Source of the DNA: Maribellus luteus
Lineage (GTDB): Bacteria > Bacteroidota > Bacteroidia > Bacteroidales > Prolixibacteraceae
Reading direction: 5' to 3'
DNA: 64,000 nucleotides
Assembly: GCF_003576475.1 (NCBI RefSeq)
Contig: NZ_QWGR01000008.1
Location: 1 to 64,000 of the forward strand
Shown here piece by piece: positions 53,947-62,766 of the stretch (the first letter of the stretch is position 1; each line of letters opens with the position of its first letter). Position numbers and translations under genes: made by a program. The notes beneath the pieces are model-generated. The model worked only from the letters and a program-made list of their open reading frames with translations. It had not been told where the DNA came from and made no database searches.

Positions 53947-56304
53947 TTAGCTGTTTTGCTGCAAGGCGGAAATGGCTTGTTGCAGCGCGGCTCTGTCCTG
54001 CCCCGACAGCCCTTCTGCTTTCAGTGCATCAGAATACAACTTTATGGCACCGCTTTTATTTCCGTCCTTCAAATAAATATCGGCCAGAAACTGAACGTTT
54101 CTTAAATCGCCGGGATTCAGGGCAAGTGCTTTCTTCAGGTTATTGACCGCTGCTGCTTTTTGTCCGTTTTGCAGCTGGTAGAATGCCAGGGTATAAACGA
54201 TGCTGCCATCCTCCGGACTGATCTTGTGTGCCTTTTCGGCATATTCCACGGCCTGTTTCAGGTCGCCGCGCTGAGCCACAATCACACTCAGGTTTTTGGC
54301 GGCTACGGCCTGTCCTGCCGGGTTGGCTTCCAGTGCAGCTTTCAGTGCCTGTTCAGCTTCGTCCATTCGTCCCTGCTCGGCCATCAAAAGCCCCAGGTTC
54401 AGGTTGGCCGCTTCGTTGCGGGGGTCGAATTTAATTACGTTGCGCAGGTTCTCTTCTGCTTTTGCCGGGTTGCCCACATAAGAATAGAGCACACTGCTGT
54501 TGATCAAAGGCAAAATGGATTCGGGATACAAACGGGTGGCCGTTTCATAGGCTCCCAATGCCGACTGTACATCTCCTTTATTCTGATGATAGAGCCCGAG
54601 ATTGTAGTGGTTGCTCCAGTTGTCGAGCCGCGATGTCATCGAGGTTACATACTCTTTCTCGGCAGCGGCAATTATATTTTTCTGATCGGCGCTAAACAGG
54701 TCTTCCGGAAAAGTGAGAATGGCATTTGCCGCCTGTATGCGCACCAAACGAATATCATCCTGACAAGCTTTCAGAAGCGCATTTTTTGTTTCGTCGCTTA
54801 CAATTCCGCCCAAGCCGTAAGCTGCCGACGAACGTACCAGTTCCGACGGATTGCCTAGCGCATCCATCAACACTGCTGCTTTTGATTCATCGGGGTAATT
54901 GTTCAACAGGCGCACCAGTGAGTTGGCCACCACATCGTCGGTTTCGGGATTGCGAATCAGTGCGAACATCTTGTCCACATTCTTCCATTCCAGTTCGCGG
55001 GCCTCCTTGATCAACTGTGCCCATTTCAGTGTTTCTTCCTGGTAATTACCGTTGGGACGGGCTTTTACGATTTTATTGGCCCACTCGGGCGATTTATCTT
55101 TATGACACTGGTTGCAGGCGTTGGGCGATCCGAACCGGATGGTAGCCTCGGGCATGGGCGGGCGGAACGAGTGATCGCTGCGCAGGAAATGCCCCACAAA
55201 TTCGCGCTTGGGCATGTGGCAGCTTAAACAGGTTAAACCGGCCTCGGCCTTGTGTCCCGTATGCGCTTCCAGGTCTTCGTTGCGATTGTTGTGGCATTTC
55301 AGACAAGCCTGGTTGGGGTTGTCTTTGTTGCGGTCGCGCCCGCTGGATGTGTGGCACGAAACACAGTGCAATTCACTTTTTTCGGTACATGAATTCATCA
55401 TCCAGCCTGTGAGCGTATAGTTTTCACCTAAATCGCGCCCGTCGGGATAAAAGTCACGGTCTTCGAGCGTGGTCACGTTGTAATTGTCAAAAAACTTATC
55501 GCCCGGCATGTAGCTCGGGGTAATGGGTTGCATTTTTGAATGGCAGGTAGCACAAGCATCGTTGTTCTGCTCTTTTGTAAACACCGATGTGCTGATCAGC
55601 CCCAACTCTTTGGCTTTCTCCCCTTCTTTCAGGTTCTTGAAAATACGAATGTGTTCGCCTGCCGGCCCGTGACAGGTTTCACAGTTGATTCCGGGTTCTT
55701 TCCAGGTAGTGTGGTAGGTGTCGGTTTCCAAATCGAAGTTGGTACTTAGCTGACTGATATGACAGCTGTAACACCCGGTATTAAACGCAAACTGGTCGTC
55801 TTTCCAGGGCAGAGCCTCATCTGCGGGAGAATTGTCGTTAAAATGACGAACGCCCGACTCAGGATAGTTGAACCACTTCTTTGCATTGGCATCATAAGCC
55901 AAAGGAATATTCTGAAGTTTGCCTTTTTCAAACGGCGTCAGAAAACAGTATACATTGTGTCCGCCCATGGCCCAGAGTATGTCGTAGGTAGTAACCAATT
56001 CCTTGCCCTTGCGCTCGTACATTACCATGGTCGAATCTTTAAACTCCACCTGAAACAGGTTCCCTTCCACAGCAATCGGTTCGCTGTTGGGCAAGCGGTG
56101 CTTGGCCATGAATTCGGCATTGACAGGCATCATCGCCTGCGCATGGTACGACGGCGACCACAGCTCGTAGAACTTTTCGTGGCATTCTTTACAACTCTGC
56201 GAGCCTACAAATTCTCCATCAGGATTTGGTTGCGCACCTCTTTGGGTGCATGAGAAAAGGGTGAATACAGTGATTACCCCCACTATCCAATTTTGCCGGT
56301 TCAT
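53947..56304 (-). CDS. Eight-haem c-type cytochrome lipoprotein with HEAT and TPR repeats
   Basis: 785 residues. A short signal ends in LFSC (Cys19), so it is a probable lipoprotein. The first half carries eight CxxCH haem motifs: CKECH, CYSCH, CETCH, CATCH, CVSCH, CLKCH, CLSCH and CNQCH, as in cytochrome c-554/NrfB-like multihaem proteins. Next comes a HEAT-like helical region (about 430-560), then at least five TPRs (about 570-780: AIKLYSDALKAEG, ALGAYETATRLYPES). The plan resembles tetratricopeptide multihaem cytochromes implicated in electron transfer. ATG 56304 is preferred over a GTG at 56328. The electron donor and acceptor are unknown. Confidence 0.9.
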   Translation of the reverse strand: MNRQNWIVGVITVFTLFSCTQRGAQPNPDGEFVGSQSCKECHEKFYELWSPSYHAQAMMPVNAEFMAKHRLPNSEPIAVEGNLFQVEFKDSTMVMYERKGKELVTTYDILWAMGGHNVYCFLTPFEKGKLQNIPLAYDANAKKWFNYPESGVRHFNDNSPADEALPWKDDQFAFNTGCYSCHISQLSTNFDLETDTYHTTWKEPGINCETCHGPAGEHIRIFKNLKEGEKAKELGLISTSVFTKEQNNDACATCHSKMQPITPSYMPGDKFFDNYNVTTLEDRDFYPDGRDLGENYTLTGWMMNSCTEKSELHCVSCHTSSGRDRNKDNPNQACLKCHNNRNEDLEAHTGHKAEAGLTCLSCHMPKREFVGHFLRSDHSFRPPMPEATIRFGSPNACNQCHKDKSPEWANKIVKARPNGNYQEETLKWAQLIKEARELEWKNVDKMFALIRNPETDDVVANSLVRLLNNYPDESKAAVLMDALGNPSELVRSSAAYGLGGIVSDETKNALLKACQDDIRLVRIQAANAILTFPEDLFSADQKNIIAAAEKEYVTSMTSRLDNWSNHYNLGLYHQNKGDVQSALGAYETATRLYPESILPLINSSVLYSYVGNPAKAEENLRNVIKFDPRNEAANLNLGLLMAEQGRMDEAEQALKAALEANPAGQAVAAKNLSVIVAQRGDLKQAVEYAEKAHKISPEDGSIVYTLAFYQLQNGQKAAAVNNLKKALALNPGDLRNVQFLADIYLKDGNKSGAIKLYSDALKAEGLSGQDRAALQQAISALQQNS

Positions 56305-56377
56305 TCTTCTCTTTTTGGTTTCTGACACAGCAAATATTGTAATTTATTGCGTAAGAATGAATTTAATTAGCTCCCTT

Positions 56378-56394
56378 TCTGTCTGACAGACAGA
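56378..56394. promoter_or_regulatory. 17-bp perfect palindrome upstream of the cytochrome gene
   Basis: TCTGTCTGACAGACAGA is a perfect inverted repeat around a central A. It lies about 75 bp upstream of the cytochrome start and 34 bp past the sulfatase stop. There is no T tract, so it is more like a protein-binding site than a terminator. Confidence 0.4.
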
Positions 56395-56427
56395 TTTGTT
56401 CTTATCAAATTGAAACTCCGAACGGGA

Positions 56428-58032
56428 TCATTTCCAGTACTCTATCCGTGGATTCTTTTTTACCTTCTCCTTGTATTCATCAATAAAATGCTGATTGAGT
56501 GAATCACTGTCCTCGTATTGAGTGCGTAATTCTTCCAACTCTTTATGAAGGGTTTCCTTGACAGAATCATAGGCCGGGTCGTTGTAAACATTTTTCATTT
56601 CCAGGGGATCTTTGGTCAAATCAAACAGTTCCCATTCATCGATGTCGTAATAGAAATGAATCAGTTTGTAATTGTCGGTGGTTATTCCGTAATGGCGCAT
56701 AACGTTGTGTTCCGACGGATGTTCGTAATAATGGTAATAGTGCGCCTTCCGCCAGTCGGCCGGGGTCTCCCCTTTTAAAACCGGCAACATGCTTCGTCCC
56801 TGCATTTCTTCCGGAATCTCTGCCCCGGCAATGTCAATCAGTGTTTCTCCAAAATCGAGGTTGGATACCATGTCGTTGTTCACCGTTCCCGGCTCAATTA
56901 CGCCCGGCCAGCTGATCAACAAGGGCGTACGCAGCGATTCTTTGTACATCCAGCGTTTGTCGAACCAGCCGTGCTCACCTAAATAAAATCCCTGGTCAGA
57001 AGAATAAATCACGATAGTGTTTTTATCCAAACCGCTTTCCTTTAAATAGTCGAGCACCTTCCCGACACTTTTATCCACCGAAGCAATACAGGCCAGGTAA
57101 TCGCGCATGTAACGCTGGTATTTAAACCGTACCAGGTCTTCGCCCGTCGGGTTTGTTTGTTTGAATTCTTCGTAGATGGGCCCGTACACTGCCTGCCATT
57201 GTTTCTGTTGCTCGGCGTTTAATCCGCCCCTTGGCTGATCGCTTAATTTCAAATCGTAAACAGGCATCATCGTTTGAGCAATCGACATGTTGTTTAAGGC
57301 GGCAGCTTTCCGGTCTCCTTCGTAATCATCAAAAAGAGTCGGAGGTTCCGGGAAGGTCACATCTTCATACATACCCAGTTCGTTGGGTCCCGGCTCCCAC
57401 GAACGATGGGGTGCCTTGTGCCACATCATTACCATAAACGGCTGCGTTGAATCTTTCATGCCTTGCATCCACTCAATCGTTTTATCGGTGATGATTTCGG
57501 TTGTATAACCTTCCATCTTGTACTCACCCGACTGGTTGATAAACATGGGATTGTAATACTTTCCCTGCCCGGGCAGAATATCAAAATAATCGAAGCCGGA
57601 AGGAGTTCCGCCTAAATGGAGTTTCCCAATCACAGCGGTTTTATAGCCCGTTTGCTGAAGCACTTTTGTAAAAGTTTGCTGGCTAAAATCGAACTTCGAT
57701 CCGCCTGTATTATCCACAAATCCGTTTCTATGGCTGTACCTGCCGCTCAAAATAGTTGCCCGCGAAGGGCCGCAAATCGAGTTGGTAACCATGCACTGGT
57801 TGAACAGCATTCCCCCGCTGGCCAAACGATCAATGTTGGGCGTAGGAGCCAACTCCGCCAGCGGACCGCCATAAGCACTTATGGCCTGAAACGCGTGATC
57901 GTCACTCATGATAAAAACGATATTGGGGCGTTGCGCTGACTGCTTTTCGGTCACCGGATTACAGGCAGTAAAAACAACACTGATCAGCAACACGAAATAG
58001 CTTGACTTCAATGACAATAAAACAGACTTCAT
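56428..58032 (-). CDS. Sulfatase, lipoprotein
   Basis: A 534-residue sulfatase of the alkaline-phosphatase superfamily. It is a lipoprotein (FTAC, Cys24), so it acts in the periplasm or at the surface. Asp44-Asp45 in FIMSDDHA bind Ca2+. Cys87 in CGPSRATILSGRY is the formylglycine Cys (C-x-P-S-R type), with the family GRYSHRNG after it. The C-terminal half has DQGFYLGEHGWFDKRWMYKES. A separate formylglycine-generating enzyme is needed and not seen here. Desulfation of marine polysaccharide or glycosaminoglycan is the usual role; no polysaccharide cluster is present to name the substrate. ATG 58032 is chosen for its signal peptide. Confidence 0.93.
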   Translation of the reverse strand: MKSVLLSLKSSYFVLLISVVFTACNPVTEKQSAQRPNIVFIMSDDHAFQAISAYGGPLAELAPTPNIDRLASGGMLFNQCMVTNSICGPSRATILSGRYSHRNGFVDNTGGSKFDFSQQTFTKVLQQTGYKTAVIGKLHLGGTPSGFDYFDILPGQGKYYNPMFINQSGEYKMEGYTTEIITDKTIEWMQGMKDSTQPFMVMMWHKAPHRSWEPGPNELGMYEDVTFPEPPTLFDDYEGDRKAAALNNMSIAQTMMPVYDLKLSDQPRGGLNAEQQKQWQAVYGPIYEEFKQTNPTGEDLVRFKYQRYMRDYLACIASVDKSVGKVLDYLKESGLDKNTIVIYSSDQGFYLGEHGWFDKRWMYKESLRTPLLISWPGVIEPGTVNNDMVSNLDFGETLIDIAGAEIPEEMQGRSMLPVLKGETPADWRKAHYYHYYEHPSEHNVMRHYGITTDNYKLIHFYYDIDEWELFDLTKDPLEMKNVYNDPAYDSVKETLHKELEELRTQYEDSDSLNQHFIDEYKEKVKKNPRIEYWK

Positions 58033-58171
58033 TTGATTAAATTTTTTGGATTCAACTTTATTGGCACTTTCCAATAAGGTTCCATTCTTATAAAATATTT
58101 CTTTTCTCCATTCGGGTAAATGATCCAATCATTTACAAAAGACAATCCTTGATGCGTTACAAATTTATTAC

Positions 58172-58318
58172 TTATTCTAATCCGGCGGTTTCTTTGCTGA
58201 TCTTATTTTGAATCGATTCGTACCGCTGCCTTACTTCTTCCGGCACGGTTTTATATTCCGAAATACCCACCGGGTTCTCCAATTCTTCAGGGTCGTTCGC
58301 GTGTTCGTTATGGAACAT
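58172..58318 (-). CDS. Small 48-codon gene or gene fragment
   Basis: A 48-residue acidic frame from ATG 58318 to TAA 58172. Codon choice and composition look like real protein: FHNEHANDPEELENP, then GISEYKTVPEEVRQRYESIQNK. In the same frame the DNA stays open about 17 codons above the ATG (ISGHDRLKYFNKRSV), so it could also be the 3' end of an older, larger gene whose front is lost. I recognise no family. It sits between the sulfatase and dehydrogenase-like genes. Confidence 0.4.
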   Translation of the reverse strand: MFHNEHANDPEELENPVGISEYKTVPEEVRQRYESIQNKISKETAGLE

Positions 58319-58484
58319 GACACTTCGTTTATTGAAATATTTTAACCGATCGTGTCCGGAAATAATTTAAATTCAATACTTTTATGTAAAGCAACAGAAA
58401 TGAAACAAGCATGTAATTCATGCCCAAGAGGATGATTATCCGTCAACTGACGGGTTATCTTAGATAATTTACAATTATAAACAG

Positions 58485-59693
58485 ATGAAAGTAGGAATTT
58501 TAAGAGAAGGTAAAACTCCCCCCGATAAAAGAGTACCCTTAACCCCGGAACAATGCCTGGAAGTAATGGAGAAATTTCCATCGGTAAAAGTGGTGGTTCA
58601 ACCCAGTCCTATCCGTAGTTTTAAGGATGATAACTATACCAGCATCGGCATTGAACTACAGGAAGATTTGAGCGACTGCGACGTCCTGCTAGGTGTGAAA
58701 GAAGTGCGTATCCAGGATTTTATTCCCGGAAAGATCTACTTGTTTTTCTCGCACACCATCAAAAAACAAGCCTACAACCGGAAGTTGCTGCAAACGGTTT
58801 TGGAAAAGAACATCCAGCTGGTGGATTACGAAGTGCTGACCAATAAAGAAGGTTTCCGCATCATTGGTTTCGGGCGATTTGCCGGATTGGTAGGTGTCTA
58901 CAACGGGCTGCGGGCTTTCGGCTTACGAAATAATATTTTCAACTTAAAACCGGCGCACCAGTGTCACGACCTTGCAGAAATGCTGCAAATACTCGACGGC
59001 ATCCAACTGCCCCCGGTTAAAATAGCGGTTACCGGAGACGGAAGAGTGGCGGGCGGCGTTCTGGAAATACTGAACCACATGAACATCGTCCGGGTTACTC
59101 CAGCCAGTTTTTTGAGCGAAACAGATCCCAAGGAGGCGATTTACACCCAGCTGCTTCCGAATAATTATGCCCAAAGAAAAGACGGAGAAGCATTTGAGTT
59201 GATGCACTTTTTCAACCATCCGGAAATGTATGAAAATGCATTCGAAGCCTACACAAAAGCTACCGATCTGCTGATTGCCGCTGCTTACTGGGATCCAAAA
59301 GCACCGGTACTCTTTACGGCAGAAGATGCCCGGTCCGAAGATTTCCGAATCAGCGTTATCTCCGATATTACCTGCGACATCGAAGGTTCCATTCCTTCCA
59401 CCAAACGGGCTTCCTTGATCGACGATCCGTTTTACGATTACAATCCGGAAACAGGCGAGCTGGAAGCAGCGTTTTCTAATCCACGAAATATTTCGGTACA
59501 GGCGGTTGACAACCTGCCCTGCGAATTACCCAAAGACGCCTCGCTCGACTTTGGAAGAAACCTGATCGACAAAGTGTTCCCAAGCCTGTTTGGAGAAGAT
59601 ATCGATGGTATCGTTCAACGAGCTTCGATTACGAAAGGCGGGAAACTAACCGAGCGATTTGCTTATTTACAGGATTTTGCGGAGGGGAAGTGA
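58485..59693 (+). CDS. Alanine/saccharopine dehydrogenase-like NAD-binding oxidoreductase
   Basis: A 402-residue enzyme related to alanine dehydrogenase, the PNT N-domain and yeast-type (LYS1) saccharopine dehydrogenase. The N-terminal half begins KVGILREGKTPPDKRVPLTPEQ, the classic opening of this superfamily, and continues with ADSH-like FFSHTIKKQAYNRKLL. The central nucleotide-binding part (about 175-290) has VAVTGDGRVAGG, a G-x-G-x-x-x-G motif. The C-terminal part includes ISDITCDIEGSIPSTKR. The length and HTIKKQ motif favour the lysine-forming saccharopine dehydrogenase group over alanine dehydrogenase, but substrate is not proven. Confidence 0.82.
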   Translation: MKVGILREGKTPPDKRVPLTPEQCLEVMEKFPSVKVVVQPSPIRSFKDDNYTSIGIELQEDLSDCDVLLGVKEVRIQDFIPGKIYLFFSHTIKKQAYNRKLLQTVLEKNIQLVDYEVLTNKEGFRIIGFGRFAGLVGVYNGLRAFGLRNNIFNLKPAHQCHDLAEMLQILDGIQLPPVKIAVTGDGRVAGGVLEILNHMNIVRVTPASFLSETDPKEAIYTQLLPNNYAQRKDGEAFELMHFFNHPEMYENAFEAYTKATDLLIAAAYWDPKAPVLFTAEDARSEDFRISVISDITCDIEGSIPSTKRASLIDDPFYDYNPETGELEAAFSNPRNISVQAVDNLPCELPKDASLDFGRNLIDKVFPSLFGEDIDGIVQRASITKGGKLTERFAYLQDFAEGK

Positions 59694-59910
59694 GTCAAAG
59701 TTATTGGTAGAGTTTGATAGTGATTTATTGCAATGGGTTGTTGACTTATGAATCGTCAAAGTTGTCAGTCACAGTCTCAGTGTACAGTCTTCTTTTGGGG
59801 AGCTTGCAATTTGGCAATTCCGCAATTTAGCAGTTTGCTATTAACGCATTTATCCATTACTCAATCCTTTAACAAATCAGTCCTTCAATCCATCTCCCCT
59901 TCAGTCCCTA
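59694..59910. repeat. Intergenic word-repeat stretch after the dehydrogenase gene
   Basis: About 220 bp of low-complexity sequence after the stop codon. It has repeated words such as CAATTTGGCAATTCCGCAATT and ATTTATCCATTACTCAATCC. The style recalls the stretches at 23637 and 42090, without long shared words. No gene. It leads into the htpG terminator. Confidence 0.45.
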
Positions 59911-59912
59911 AT

Positions 59913-59956
59913 AAAAAAACGCCGATCCATCCGTCGATTGACGGACAGACCGGCGT
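59913..59956 (-). terminator. Terminator of htpG
   Basis: A long imperfect stem: ACGCCGATCC with complement in GACCGGCGT, inner GTCCGTC with GACGGAC-type pairing. On the minus strand it is followed by seven T residues. It lies about 40 bp past the htpG stop. Confidence 0.88.
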
Positions 59957-59996
59957 CAGTTCTCACTCTTCCTTGACCGGATTGTTATGCACAATC

Positions 59997-62051
59997 CTAT
60001 TTTATCAGTTCTACACTTCGTTTTACAAATTTGTCGAGGTCGGCACCTTTTAGCAAACCGTTGGCCAGCAATGCCAGGTCAACCATTTGTTTGGCCAGTT
60101 TATTGCTTTTGCCAAATTCAGTCAGCTGCCCTCTCTTTTCTTCTTCCAGTTTCACCAGCTCACTGTTCAATGTGTCCAGCTTTTCTTTGTCAGCCTGCGG
60201 AATTTCTTCGTCTTTTTTGCCTTCTTTGGCTTTCTCCAACTCTGCAATCTCGTCTTTTTTCACCGCAAGAGAAGCAGTGAGTTCCTCCAGGTTTTTGCCC
60301 AGTTTCTTGTCCTTGGCATCCAGCACCGTCTTCACCAACGGATGCGAAGTATTCACCACCAGACTTAGGTTTTCCGGCATATCGCCATAGAAGTTCATTC
60401 CTCCCTGCATCGCGCTCATGTCCTTCATCCGGCGCATAAACTCGTTACGGGTAATCACCATTGGCGATCCGCTTTCTCCCAAATCCTTGAAGTCAACGAT
60501 AAAAGAATAATCAGTAGCTTCGGGACAAACTGCCTGGAAGATCGGTGACAATTCCTGTTTCTGCTCCCACGAAAGCTCTTCCTTGGCTGAATCTTCTTTT
60601 CGGATCAGGTGCTCCACCACATCCGAGTCAACACGCACAAAACGTTTGTCGGTGTATTGCTGCTCAAACTTATTGATCAGGTGAGGAGTCAGCACATCAT
60701 CCAGCACCAGCACATCGTACCCTTTGTTTTTGGCCTCTTCCACAAAGGTATACTGCTCTGTAACATTGGTGGTGTACAAATAAATGGTGTTGTTATCCTT
60801 GTCGGTCTGGTTCTCTTTTACCAGTTTCTCGTATTCTTCCCAGGTGAAGTATTTGTTCTCCGCATTTTTCAGCAGGAAGAAATTCATGGCCCGGTCGTGG
60901 AATTTTTCTTCGGTGAGCATGCCGTATTCGATAAAGATCTTCAGATCGTCCCATTTCTTTTCGAAGTCTTCGCGGTTGTCTTTGAACAACTGGTGTAAAC
61001 GGTCGGCCACTTTTTTATTGATATGGCTGCTGATCTTTTTCACGTTTGAATCGCTCTGCAAATACGAACGCGAAACGTTCAGCGGAATATCCGGAGAATC
61101 GATCACACCGTGCAAAAGTGTCAGAAATTCGGGAACAATGCCTTCCACCGAATCGGTCACAAAAACCTGGTTGCAATACAACTGGATTTTATTTTTTTGA
61201 ACCTCAAAGTTGCTTTTGATTTTTGGGAAGTAAAGAATCCCGGTGAGGTTAAACGGATAATCCACATTCAGGTGAATGTTGAACAAAGGCTCTTCGCCAA
61301 AGGGGTACAGCTGACGATAGAAGTTTTTGTAGTCTTCGTCTTTCAGATCAGCAGGTGCTTTTGTCCAGGCCGGTGTTGTATCGTTTACCTGGTTGTCTTC
61401 CTCCGTATCTACCTGCTGACCGTCTTTCCAGTCTTTTTTCTTTCCGAAAACCACCGGAATCGGCAGAAACTTACAGTACTTATTCAGAATCTCTGAAATT
61501 TTCTGATCATCCAGGAAGCCTTTCTCCTCTTCACTGATGTGCATCACGATGTCGGTACCTACGCCATCTTTTTCAACTTCTTCGAGCGTGTATTCTGGGC
61601 TTCCGGTACAGCTCCACTTCACTGCTTTTGCCCCGTCTTTATACGATTTGGTGATGACATCCACCTTTTCGGAAACCATGAATGAGCTGTAAAAACCCAA
61701 TCCAAAATGACCGATAATGGCATGGGCGTCTTCTTTGTATTTATCCAAAAACTCGTTGGCTCCCGAGAAAGCGATCTGGTTGATGTACTTTTCCACTTCT
61801 TCGGCTGTCATACCGATACCTTTGTCAGAAACGGTGATGGTTTTTGCGTCTTTGTCGAGTTTTACAACCACTTTTGCTCCGCTCAAATCGCCGCTGTACT
61901 CACCTTTCGATGCCAGTGTTTTTAGCTTTTGAGTTGCATCAACGGCGTTCGAAACAATCTCGCGTAAAAAAATGTCGTGGTCAGAATAAAGAAATTTTTT
62001 GATTACCGGAAACAGATTTTCGCTGGTAACTCCAATTTTTCCTGTCTGCAT
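59997..62051 (-). CDS. htpG: Molecular chaperone HtpG (Hsp90)
   Basis: A 684-residue dimeric ATP-dependent chaperone. The N-terminal ATPase domain has the EIVSNAVDATQKL helix with its catalytic Glu and Asn, DKGIGMTAEEV and GHFGLGFYSSFMV; the middle domain has the catalytic Arg region NVSRSYLQSD; the C-terminal dimerisation domain follows. There is a charged insertion near residues 585-625 (KKDEIAELEKAKEGKKDEEI), which Bacteroidota copies often have. The ATG at 62051 gives the usual MQTGKIGVTSENLF start; the in-frame TTG at 62057 is less likely. Confidence 0.97.
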   Translation of the reverse strand: MQTGKIGVTSENLFPVIKKFLYSDHDIFLREIVSNAVDATQKLKTLASKGEYSGDLSGAKVVVKLDKDAKTITVSDKGIGMTAEEVEKYINQIAFSGANEFLDKYKEDAHAIIGHFGLGFYSSFMVSEKVDVITKSYKDGAKAVKWSCTGSPEYTLEEVEKDGVGTDIVMHISEEEKGFLDDQKISEILNKYCKFLPIPVVFGKKKDWKDGQQVDTEEDNQVNDTTPAWTKAPADLKDEDYKNFYRQLYPFGEEPLFNIHLNVDYPFNLTGILYFPKIKSNFEVQKNKIQLYCNQVFVTDSVEGIVPEFLTLLHGVIDSPDIPLNVSRSYLQSDSNVKKISSHINKKVADRLHQLFKDNREDFEKKWDDLKIFIEYGMLTEEKFHDRAMNFFLLKNAENKYFTWEEYEKLVKENQTDKDNNTIYLYTTNVTEQYTFVEEAKNKGYDVLVLDDVLTPHLINKFEQQYTDKRFVRVDSDVVEHLIRKEDSAKEELSWEQKQELSPIFQAVCPEATDYSFIVDFKDLGESGSPMVITRNEFMRRMKDMSAMQGGMNFYGDMPENLSLVVNTSHPLVKTVLDAKDKKLGKNLEELTASLAVKKDEIAELEKAKEGKKDEEIPQADKEKLDTLNSELVKLEEEKRGQLTEFGKSNKLAKQMVDLALLANGLLKGADLDKFVKRSVELIK

Positions 62052-62202
62052 ATTCAATATATTTTTATGTTATTTTTTCTGTTCGAGGGGCAAAAAGTCA
62101 AACCCTGTGCCAACCGGTCTTTTAGTGACGAATTGACAGCAGCACTTTTAGAAATCAGACAGAATGGTATAGAATTGATTTCATCTATTCAGCTCTTTAT
62201 TC

Positions 62203-62210
62203 TAATTTTG
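62203..62210 (+). promoter_or_regulatory. Probable -7 box of the antitoxin gene
   Basis: TAATTTTG matches TAnnTTTG, 18 bp before the antitoxin ATG at 62229. The leader would be very short. No TTTG at the usual spacing. Confidence 0.45.
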
Positions 62211-62228
62211 AACTATTCACTTCATCAA

Positions 62229-62423
62229 ATGGAACTGGTTTTAAAATTAAACAAGAAACAGTTGAAGATCTTTACGGATCTGGCGGATAAACTGAACATC
62301 AAACACTTTGTTGTGAATGATCAAGAGGAAGATGCCGCGATGTACCGTGCTATGCAGGACGGCGACCAGAATATTTTGGAAGATCCCGATTTAACCGACT
62401 TTGAGAATTGGCTCAAAGAATGA
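62229..62423 (+). CDS. Putative antitoxin of a type II toxin-antitoxin pair
   Basis: A 64-residue acidic protein: MELVLKLNKKQLKIFTDLADK, then QEEDAAMYRAMQDGDQNILEDPD and a C-terminal WLKE. It looks like small antitoxins that pair with ParE/RelE toxins: an N-terminal helical part and a charged C-terminal segment that wraps the toxin. Its stop overlaps the ATG of the toxin remnant (ATGA), as in real pairs. The gene itself seems intact. A longer frame reaches back to 61977, but it overlaps htpG and has no support. Confidence 0.7.
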   Translation: MELVLKLNKKQLKIFTDLADKLNIKHFVVNDQEEDAAMYRAMQDGDQNILEDPDLTDFENWLKE

Positions 62424-62681
62424 AAACGCTCTATACCAAATAATTCGAAAAAGATGTAAGGAAATACCCTGAATACAGAACTCAGGTTCTTGAGGTAATC
62501 AGGCGTTTTAAGGATGCTTCCTCTCTTGATGAACTTTCAAACATAAAAAAACTTCAGTCTGAAGGAAAAAGATTTTCGGCTTAGGCTTGGAAACTTTCGT
62601 TTGGGCTTTTCTGTCGTCGATGAAACCATCGTTTTTAAACGATTTCTCCATCGGAAAGATATCTACAAATATTTCCCATAA
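62420..62681 (+). pseudogene. RelE/ParE-type toxin, inactivated
   Basis: Starting at ATG 62420, the frame reads MKTLYTK, then a TAA stop at codon 8 (62441-62443), then continues as FEKDVRKYPEYRTQVLEVIR and LDELSNIKKLQSEGK. At the run of five A near 62576-62580 the frame must shift by +1; it then reads KDFRLRLGNFRLGFSVVDE and FKRFLHRKDIYKYFP to a TAA at 62681. The last part is a typical toxin core with basic residues and a conserved end. Two separate lesions make it a pseudogene. The antitoxin is kept. Confidence 0.8.
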
Positions 62682-62766
62682 AGGCTGGATCTGATCCTTA
62701 CCTTTAAAATTTTATGACATTTCCCCTTTTTTTTATTCCGCCAAAGTCGCTTATTTTGCGTCACTT

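Noticed and set aside
61977-62228. Longer upstream start for the antitoxin frame
   Set aside because: It overlaps htpG and its start region on the opposite strand, and the added residues do not resemble antitoxins.
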